DNA of 64,000 nucleotides from an uncultured Clostridia bacterium. GTDB lineage: Bacteria; Bacillota; Clostridia; TANB77; CAG-508. The translations under genes were made by a program, and so were the position numbers. The notes beneath the pieces were generated by a model that saw only the letters and a program-made list of their open reading frames with translations, searched no databases and was not told the DNA's origin. The DNA is taken from assembly GCA_949482135.1 (NCBI GenBank), contig CASYFC010000002.1, forward strand, positions 310,001 to 374,000. The letters are read 5' to 3'. Positions 55,178-61,392 of this stretch are shown here, piece after piece (within the stretch, counting starts at the first letter, position 1; the number at the start of each line of letters is the position of its first letter).

Positions 55178-55229
55178 TGGCGAAATGTATATCAAAAAAC
55201 GATATGATAGCCGAGAAGGAGACTGAAAA

Positions 55230-55259
55230 ATGCCGGTTTTTACAAGCGGATTTGTGTAG
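55230..55259 (+). CDS. Micro-ORF 4, peptide MPVFTSGFV
   Basis: Nine codons end in TAG. AGAAGGAGA lies 7 bases upstream. The body reads TTT ACA AGC GGA TTT GTG; relative to copy 2, the Thr and Ser codons differ only at silent positions while the start of the peptide (PV) varies. It is the last copy; structured sequence and a terminator follow. Confidence 0.65.
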   Translation: MPVFTSGFV

Positions 55260-55382
55260 TACCGATTTCTATCAAAAGCAATTTTGATCGATTTGCCCTA
55301 GGGCACTGCGCCGCAATGCGGCAGCGAAGCCGATGAGGCATGAAAGCGCAAGATGCGCAATGAGGTTTTATGAATACCACAT

Positions 55383-55416
55383 ACCGCCCCCAAAATGGGG
55401 GCGGTAATCTTTTTTA
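55383..55416 (+). terminator. Terminator of the micro-ORF unit
   Basis: ACCGCCCCC pairs with GGGGGCGGT around AAAAT and is followed by AATCTTTTTT, an exceptionally GC-rich stem for this genome. Confidence 0.9.
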
Positions 55417-55444
55417 TATAAATATTGAATAATATAAATTTTAT

Positions 55445-55473
55445 TTGACATAATAGAAAAAACATAGTAAAAT
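55445..55473 (+). promoter_or_regulatory. Promoter of thrS
   Basis: TTGACA at 55445-55450 and TAAAAT at 55468-55473 are 17 bases apart, starting the T-box leader. Confidence 0.8.
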
Positions 55474-55493
55474 AATAAATGTAGTATATATAA

Positions 55494-55713
55494 GCTATGA
55501 AAAGGAAAAGTAAAATAAAGGTTACCTCAAGAGAGAAAGTGTGATGCGCTGAAAGCACTTTTAGGAAAACATATTTGAAAAACTACCTTGGAGCTTCCAT
55601 TTGAAAAAGTGGCGTGTAAGATACGTTAAAATCTGTTAAGAGTTAAACAGTAGGGTGGAACCGTGAGAAAATAAACTTACCCCTATAGGTAATATTGCCT
55701 ATAGGGGCTTTTT
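55494..55713 (+). promoter_or_regulatory. T-box riboswitch (threonine) upstream of thrS
   Basis: This leader senses uncharged tRNA-Thr and lets transcription continue when charging is low. Visible elements are a stem I with AGAGAG near 55531, a specifier region ACTACC just before TTGGAGC near 55585-55598 (both ACT and ACC are threonine codons), the T-box core AGGGTGGAACCGTG at 55652-55665 that pairs with the tRNA acceptor end, and an intrinsic terminator at 55680-55713 (CCCCTATAGG with CCTATAGGGG, then TTTTT). The downstream gene confirms the amino acid. Confidence 0.93.
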
Positions 55714-55790
55714 GTATATAAAAAGTCCCTAATAAGACAAAATACCTAAATAAATTTTTATACGCTATAAAGCGAAGAAAGGAATTTATT

Positions 55791-57548
55791 ATGTTTAAAA
55801 TTAAATTACATGGAGGACAAACAAGAGAAGTTGAAAAAGGCCTTTATTGGCATACAACTTCACACATTATGGCACAAGCTGTAAAAAGATTATTTCCAAA
55901 TGCAAAACTTGCAATTGGACCATCAATTGAAAATGGATTTTATTATGATTTTGATGTAGAAAAACCATTTTCAGAAGAAGATTTAAGGGCAATTGAAGAA
56001 GAAATGAAAAAAATAATTAAGGAAGATTTAGAACTTGAAAGATTTGAGCTTCCAAGAGAAGATGCACTTAAATTAATGAAAGAAAAAGGAGAACCATATA
56101 AGGTAGAATTAATTAATGACCTACCAGAAGGTGAAGTTATTTCTTTTTATAAACAAGGAGATTTTACAGATTTATGTAGAGGACCACATTTGCCTACAAC
56201 AGGAGCTGTTAAAGCTGTTAAGTTATTAACATCTTCAGGAGCTTATTGGAGAGGTGATGAGCATAACAAAATGCTTCAAAGAATATATGGGATTTCATTC
56301 CCTAAAGCTAGTCAATTAGATGAATATTTAAATATGCTTGAAGAAGCTAAAAAAAGAGATCATAGAAAACTTGGAAAAGAACTAGATTTATTTTTCTTTG
56401 ATGAAACAGCACCAGGTATGGCATATTGGATGCCAAAAGGTTTCAAAATGATGAATATTTTAATAGATCTTTGGAGAAAAGAACATGAAAAAAGAGGATA
56501 TTTAGAATTTTCAGGACCACAATTAAATAGTAGTGAACTTTGGAAAACATCCGGTCACTGGGATCATTATAAAGAAGATATGTTCATATTAACAGATTCA
56601 GATGGTAAAGAACAAGCACTAAAACCAATGAACTGTCCAAACGCGATAAAAATATTTGCTTCAAAATTAAGAAGTTATAAAGATTTGCCATTAAGATATA
56701 ATGATATAGATGTTATTCATAGAAATGAAAAATCAGGACAATTAAATGGACTATTTAGAGTAAGAATGTTCCGTCAAGATGATGCTCACAACTTTATTAC
56801 AGAAGATCAAATTGGTTCTGAGATCAAAGATATAGTTGAAATTGCAAAATACTTATATGGTATATTTGGACTAGATTTTGAATTAACACTATCAACAAGA
56901 CCAGATGATTATATGGGTGATATTGAATTATGGAACAAAGCAGAAGATAATTTAAGAGAAGTATTAGATGAGTTATGTGGAGAAGGACAATATAGAATTA
57001 ATGAAGGTGATGGAGCTTTCTATGGTCCAAAAATTGATATTAAAATGAAAGACTGCTTAGGAAGAGAATGGCAAATGGGAACTGTACAAGTTGACTTCCA
57101 ATTACCACTTAGATTCAATTTATCTTATGTAGATTCTAATGGAGAAAAGAAAACACCAATATTAATTCATAGAGCTTTATTTGGATCATTTGAAAGATTT
57201 ATTGGTATTATTACAGAACATTTTGCAGGTGCATTTCCAGTATGGCTTGCTCCAGTACAAGTAAAAGTTTTACCAATATCTGATAGTCAAAAAGAATATG
57301 CAAATAAAGTTGTAGCTGAGTTAGAAAATAAAGGGCTAAGAGTCGAATTAGATGATAGACAAGAAAAGATTGGATATAAAATTCGTGAAGCTCAACTTCA
57401 AAAAGTACCGTATATGTTAATATTAGGAGAAAAAGAAGTAGAAGCAAATGCTGTTGGAGTACGTGCTAGAAGAGAAGGAGATATTGGAGCTATGAAAATA
57501 GAAGAATTTATCTCAAAAATAGAAAATGAAGTAAAAAGTTTTAAATAA
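55791..57548 (+). CDS. thrS: Threonyl-tRNA synthetase lacking the TGS domain
   Basis: This 585-residue enzyme charges tRNA-Thr. The usual N-terminal TGS domain (about 60 residues) is absent: after 20 residues it enters the editing domain at HTTSHIMAQAVKRLF, with DLCRGPHLP completing the Cys/His site. Class II motifs follow: ELWKTSGHWDHYKEDMF, MNCPNAIKIF with the zinc Cys, RNEKSGQLNGLFRVRMFRQDDAHNF and IHRALFGSFERFIGIITEHFAG. The anticodon-binding domain is at about 485-585. The Met at 55791 has AGAAAGGA upstream, and no in-frame extension exists that would encode a TGS domain. It is controlled by the T-box leader. Confidence 0.95.
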   Translation: MFKIKLHGGQTREVEKGLYWHTTSHIMAQAVKRLFPNAKLAIGPSIENGFYYDFDVEKPFSEEDLRAIEEEMKKIIKEDLELERFELPREDALKLMKEKGEPYKVELINDLPEGEVISFYKQGDFTDLCRGPHLPTTGAVKAVKLLTSSGAYWRGDEHNKMLQRIYGISFPKASQLDEYLNMLEEAKKRDHRKLGKELDLFFFDETAPGMAYWMPKGFKMMNILIDLWRKEHEKRGYLEFSGPQLNSSELWKTSGHWDHYKEDMFILTDSDGKEQALKPMNCPNAIKIFASKLRSYKDLPLRYNDIDVIHRNEKSGQLNGLFRVRMFRQDDAHNFITEDQIGSEIKDIVEIAKYLYGIFGLDFELTLSTRPDDYMGDIELWNKAEDNLREVLDELCGEGQYRINEGDGAFYGPKIDIKMKDCLGREWQMGTVQVDFQLPLRFNLSYVDSNGEKKTPILIHRALFGSFERFIGIITEHFAGAFPVWLAPVQVKVLPISDSQKEYANKVVAELENKGLRVELDDRQEKIGYKIREAQLQKVPYMLILGEKEVEANAVGVRARREGDIGAMKIEEFISKIENEVKSFK

Positions 57549-57551
57549 AAT

Positions 57552-57591
57552 AAAAGTGAAATTTAGGAACATTCCTAAATTTCACTTTTTT
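57552..57591 (+). terminator. Terminator after thrS
   Basis: AAAAGTGAAATTTAGGAA pairs with TTCCTAAATTTCACTTTT around ACA-type loop bases, then T residues. Confidence 0.88.
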
Positions 57592-57683
57592 ACTATTTTA
57601 TATTGTTATTTTTATTATTTATATATATAATTATTTTACTAATATTAAATATAGTCTTTCTATAAAATAATCAAGAAAGGAGA

Positions 57684-57706
57684 ATTAAGATTTTATAAAT
57701 CTTAAT
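57684..57706 (+). promoter_or_regulatory. Inverted repeat between ribosome site and start codon
   Basis: ATTAAGATT and AATCTTAAT pair around TTATA, between AGAAAGGAGA (57674-57683) and the ATG at 57705. Folded, the hairpin would bring ribosome site and start closer, or hide the start codon. It is AT-only, so only weakly stable. Confidence 0.45.
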
Positions 57707-58847
57707 GATAATATTAATGGCAGATAAAGGAACAAATAAAAATGTAATAATAGGATTGGTAACTATAGTAATAATCTTATCTATAATTTTAGCAGTTTCA
57801 TTAATTCAACAAAAAATTGAAACTAATTATACAGAACCATCAACTCCTACTTATAATTCACAAATAAATTTAAATGATATGCTAACAGATATAAATATAG
57901 TTCCAACTATGCAAGATACTATTTTGGAAAATACAGCATGGTGTGGTACTTTCCAACTTGTATGGAATGATATGCAAAACAATTTAGTAAATGGAGATGT
58001 TGAATTTGAAGAACAAAATCAAATGGTGACAAATTTAAATAAACAATCATTTACAGAAAACAGTATACCAGAAGAATATTATTACAAAAAGTGGGGATTA
58101 ATGAATCTTGAGTTAAAAGCTGAAATTGAAAGAGGTATAAGAAATAAATTTAATGAAACAAGTGATATTTTAAACTTATTTAGCTGGCCTTCAGCAGAAG
58201 AAATTGTTAAAGATAAATATTTCTTTTATTCTATTTTAAGAAGAAATTTCGGATTTGAAAATGAATTTTCTGTATTAGAAAATAATAATTTTGGTAATAC
58301 AGAAAACGTTGAATATTTTGGTATAAATGAAGAAACAGATGAAGTTGTTAGAAATCAAGTTGAAGTATTATATTATACAGATAAAGAAAATTTTGCTGTA
58401 ATTTTAAATACAAAACAAAACGATCAAGTTATGCTTGTAAGAAATCCAGATGGAGATACTTTTGAAGACATTTATGCAAATGTGGATAAAAATTATAAAA
58501 AATATAAAGGAAGCAAATCTTTTGGAGAAAAAGATACATTGTCAGTACCAAATCTTAATATAGACATATTAAAAGAATATACAGAACTTGAGAATAAACC
58601 ATTTAAACTAAAAGATGAAGAAAATGCTTTTATTGAACAAGCATTTCAAACAATTCAACTGACGTTAAATAATAAAGGTGGCTCTATTAAGAGTGAAGCT
58701 GGAATGGCTGTTACAAAAGGAATTAAAGAAAAAAATAGCAAATCAAGAGACTTTAATTTTAACGATAAATTTACAATTTTCTTAATAAGTGAGACAAATG
58801 AGCCATATTTTGCTGCTAATATTGAGAATATTGAACTTTTTAAATAA
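57705..58847 (+). CDS. Membrane-anchored protein with serpin-like C-terminus
   Basis: This protein of 380 residues (376 if the in-frame ATG at 57717 is used) has one N-terminal membrane segment at about 15-35, with the rest outside. The C-terminal 80 residues have a serpin-like order: a strand (AFQTIQLTLNNKGGSI), a small-residue stretch like a reactive-centre hinge (KSEAGMAVTKG) and closing strands (FNFNDKFTIFLISETNEPYFAANIENI). Full serpins are about 350-400 residues, so the size fits, but the N-terminal half is not clearly serpin (TAWCGTFQLVWNDMQN). If correct, it would be a surface protease inhibitor, as known in a few gut and clostridial bacteria. It is monocistronic; no terminator is obvious. 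Confidence 0.5.
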   Translation: MIILMADKGTNKNVIIGLVTIVIILSIILAVSLIQQKIETNYTEPSTPTYNSQINLNDMLTDINIVPTMQDTILENTAWCGTFQLVWNDMQNNLVNGDVEFEEQNQMVTNLNKQSFTENSIPEEYYYKKWGLMNLELKAEIERGIRNKFNETSDILNLFSWPSAEEIVKDKYFFYSILRRNFGFENEFSVLENNNFGNTENVEYFGINEETDEVVRNQVEVLYYTDKENFAVILNTKQNDQVMLVRNPDGDTFEDIYANVDKNYKKYKGSKSFGEKDTLSVPNLNIDILKEYTELENKPFKLKDEENAFIEQAFQTIQLTLNNKGGSIKSEAGMAVTKGIKEKNSKSRDFNFNDKFTIFLISETNEPYFAANIENIELFK

Positions 58848-58852
58848 AATAC

Positions 58853-58880
58853 TTGAGATATAAAAATTATGTGTTATAAT
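58853..58880 (+). promoter_or_regulatory. Promoter of the helicase leader
   Basis: TTGAGA at 58853-58858 and TATAAT at 58875-58880, 16 bases apart, start a leader of about 170 bases. Confidence 0.65.
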
Positions 58881-58885
58881 ACTAA

Positions 58886-58980
58886 TTGTGTTTCAAGAAG
58901 ATAATAAGACATCTATAAAAGAAAGTTGCCCCTAATTTTAGGTGGATTTCAAAATAGATGTCTTTTCTGCGTCTTTTTGA
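58886..58980 (+). ncRNA. Candidate leader RNA or attenuator before the HelD gene
   Basis: An 11-bp outer stem (AAGACATCTAT at 58906-58916 with ATAGATGTCTT at 58954-58964) encloses an inner TTGCCCCTAATTTTAGGTGGA hairpin and is followed by TTTCTGCGTCTTTTT. It resembles a terminator-like switch lying well before the gene start. I do not recognise a known riboswitch class. It could also be a small independent RNA. Confidence 0.45.
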
Positions 58981-59057
58981 TTTTTCTAACTGAAAGTTCT
59001 GATTTGAAGAATTTAATTGTCTTGAAATTAGAAATCTATTATTTTAGGAGGTAAAAA

Positions 59058-61283
59058 ATGGACGAAAAAGAATTTTTAAGAGAAAAAGAAAAACTAAAAC
59101 AAGTAGTACAAAAGTTAAATAATGAAGAAAAAGAGCTTGAAGAAAATTCAGCAAAAACGGATAATAATTATGAGAAAGATTCTTATGTAAAGGCACATAT
59201 CGAATATTTAAATAATAAGAAGTTATCTGATTTAAAGAAAATTAAACCAAAACCCTATTTTGCCCGAATTGATTTTCAAGTAAAAAATGAATCTAAAGAG
59301 GAACTATACATAGGAAAAATTTCTGTATTAGATAGTCAAACACAAAATCCAATTGTTATAGATTGGAGAGCACCAATATCTAATTTATATTATGATGGAA
59401 GAATTGGAAAATCTAGTTATAAATCACCAGAAGGAATAATTGAAGGTGAGATATCTTTGAAAAGGCAATACTTTATAGAAAATCAAATATTGCAAAAATA
59501 TTCAGATATAGACTTAAAAACTAATGATGATTTATTACAAGTTGCACTTGAAGAAAAGGCAGATGATAGATTAAAAAATATAGTTGCAACAATTCAAGTA
59601 GAACAAAACAATATAATTAGAGCAGATATGAATAAAGCATTAATTGTTCAAGGTGTTGCAGGAAGTGGTAAAACAACAATAGCACTTCATAGAATTGCAT
59701 ATTTAATATATAATTGTGAAAAAGAATTTGATCCAGAAAATTTTATGATAATAGCTCCAACAAAATTCTTTTTAAATTATATTTCAAACGTACTTCCAGA
59801 TTTAGGAGTTGAAAATGTAAAACAATATACATTTGAAGATTTAGCCTATGAGATTATAGGAAAAAAATTAAAAATTTCAGATAGTAATGAGAAGCTAGTA
59901 ACTATTGTAAATAAAGAATTTGATGAAATAAATAATGGTGATATACAAACAATAATTAATGAAGCAAAGTTTAAATCATCAATTGAATTTAAGAAAGTTG
60001 TTGATGGATTTTTAAATGAAGTAGAAGATAATTATTTACCTGCAAAAGATTTTATTATTGAAAATGTACGAATAATGAGATATGAAAATATAAAAAAACT
60101 TTTTACACAAGAATATAAGGAGCTTGATTTCCAAAGAAGAATTGGCGAAGTGAAAAAACATGTCTTTTCAAAAATTAGAAATAATAAAGATACAATAGTA
60201 AATGCAATTACTAAAAAAAGAAGTCTTAAAATAAATAGAATGCTTCAAGATAATACTTTAACAGAAGAAGAAAAAAGAACAAAAAGAATAGAAATATTTG
60301 AAGAAACAGAGGATTTACTTAAAAAAATAGATAAAGATGATATAAGAGTTGTTGATATTTATTTTAATGAAATTGAAAAGAAAGATTGTATAGAATATTA
60401 TAAAGAATTTATAGAAAATTATATTTATAATAAAATAGATAACAAAATTTTAGCAGAATATTTAGTAAATAATACTCTAAAGAATTTAAACAAAAATGAA
60501 ATTGCATTTGAAGACTTAGCTCCAATAATTTATATACATTACAAAATATTTGGTACAAAAGTAAAGAAAAATTTAAGACATGTTATTGTTGACGAAGCAC
60601 AGGATTATGGTGAGTTTCAGTTTAGTGTTTTAAAAACAATTTTGAAGAGCAATTCAATGACAATTTTAGGCGATATTGCTCAAGGAGTACATTCATATAG
60701 AGGAATTGAAAATTGGAAGAAATTTATAGAAATTGAATTTCCAGAAGGCGATGCAATTTATACTACACTTGAAAAAACATATAGAACAACCAAAGAAATA
60801 ATGTATAAAGCAAATGAGGTTATAGATAAGCTTCCAGATTTTGAGAAAAAATTTATAACTAAAGGGCAACCTGTTATTGATGGAAAAGATTCGATACATA
60901 TTAAAAAATTGGCTTCAGAAGATGAAATAATACAAAATTGTATTGAAAAAATTAATGAATATACTCAAAGTGGATTTAAATCTATTGCAATAATTGGAAA
61001 AGATATTAATGAATGCTATAATATAAAAAAGAAAATTCAAAAATATAATAAGAATGTAAAACTAATTCAAAGTAAGGATTCCGAATATCATGCTGGAATT
61101 TCAATTGTTCCATCATATTTGGCAAAAGGACTAGAATTTGATAGTGTAATTCTATTTAATGTAAATAGTGAAAAATATCAAAATAATGTGTTAGATATTA
61201 AATTGTTATATGTTGCAATTACTAGAGCAATGAGTAAATTAGATATTTTTTATACAAATGAGATTAGTAAAATTTTAGAATAA
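59058..61283 (+). CDS. helD: HelD-type UvrD/Rep superfamily helicase
   Basis: This 741-residue protein belongs to the Gram-positive HelD group, ATPases that bind RNA polymerase and recycle stalled complexes. It starts with an antiparallel coiled-coil arm (about 1-75), then the diagnostic PYFARIDFQ, YIGKISVLD and IDWRAPISNLYYDG blocks, Walker A GVAGSGKT at 199-206, Walker B IVDEAQDYG at about 510-518, GDIAQGVHSYRGIENW, LEKTYRTTKEIM, KGLEFDSVILFN and VAITRAMSKL, which give the SF1A motif set. GGAGG precedes the ATG. It has a dedicated promoter with a structured leader. The related family of plain UvrD helicases lacks the PYFARIDF segment. Confidence 0.9.
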   Translation: MDEKEFLREKEKLKQVVQKLNNEEKELEENSAKTDNNYEKDSYVKAHIEYLNNKKLSDLKKIKPKPYFARIDFQVKNESKEELYIGKISVLDSQTQNPIVIDWRAPISNLYYDGRIGKSSYKSPEGIIEGEISLKRQYFIENQILQKYSDIDLKTNDDLLQVALEEKADDRLKNIVATIQVEQNNIIRADMNKALIVQGVAGSGKTTIALHRIAYLIYNCEKEFDPENFMIIAPTKFFLNYISNVLPDLGVENVKQYTFEDLAYEIIGKKLKISDSNEKLVTIVNKEFDEINNGDIQTIINEAKFKSSIEFKKVVDGFLNEVEDNYLPAKDFIIENVRIMRYENIKKLFTQEYKELDFQRRIGEVKKHVFSKIRNNKDTIVNAITKKRSLKINRMLQDNTLTEEEKRTKRIEIFEETEDLLKKIDKDDIRVVDIYFNEIEKKDCIEYYKEFIENYIYNKIDNKILAEYLVNNTLKNLNKNEIAFEDLAPIIYIHYKIFGTKVKKNLRHVIVDEAQDYGEFQFSVLKTILKSNSMTILGDIAQGVHSYRGIENWKKFIEIEFPEGDAIYTTLEKTYRTTKEIMYKANEVIDKLPDFEKKFITKGQPVIDGKDSIHIKKLASEDEIIQNCIEKINEYTQSGFKSIAIIGKDINECYNIKKKIQKYNKNVKLIQSKDSEYHAGISIVPSYLAKGLEFDSVILFNVNSEKYQNNVLDIKLLYVAITRAMSKLDIFYTNEISKILE

Positions 61284-61291
61284 TTCATATA

Positions 61292-61324
61292 AAAAATGGC
61301 AAAATTAAATGCCATTTTTTTTAA
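61292..61324 (+). terminator. Terminator after HelD gene
   Basis: AAAAAATGGCA pairs with TGCCATTTTTT around AAATTAAA, with T residues following. Confidence 0.8.
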
Positions 61325-61392
61325 ATTAGCTATTCAAAATAAAATTTATATGATATACTTGGCATATATTTTTAAAAGGGAGAAATGTAATT

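Larger units (their letters stand above)
54729..55416 (+). other. Micro-ORF transcription unit (promoter-to-terminator, about 690 bases)
   Basis: Between a consensus promoter and a GC-rich terminator lie one possible leader frame and four tandem ribosome-site/micro-ORF cassettes at spacings of about 127, 119 and 79 bases. The spacers are GC-rich and can fold: CCCC-AGATGA-GGGG near 55100, GGCGCG-TC-GCGCC near 55121, a GCCCTAGGGC palindrome at 55285, GCC-GATGA-GGC near 55330 and GCGC-AAGAT-GCGC near 55347. Composition differs strongly from the host but resembles the SPFH genes upstream. Alternatives are a structured RNA with decoy ribosome sites or a set of leader peptides. I favour expressed peptides, from the silent-site pattern. 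Confidence 0.6.

Noticed and set aside
54929-55320. TAG of the micro-ORFs as a recoded sense codon (read-through)
   Set aside because: Sequences after TAG are not conserved; copy 1 is followed at once by TAA and the others by unrelated frames.
55360-55407. Frame from an ATG near 55360 reading MRF-Y through the terminator stem
   Set aside because: It has no ribosome site, lacks the TSGF motif and runs into the terminator hairpin.
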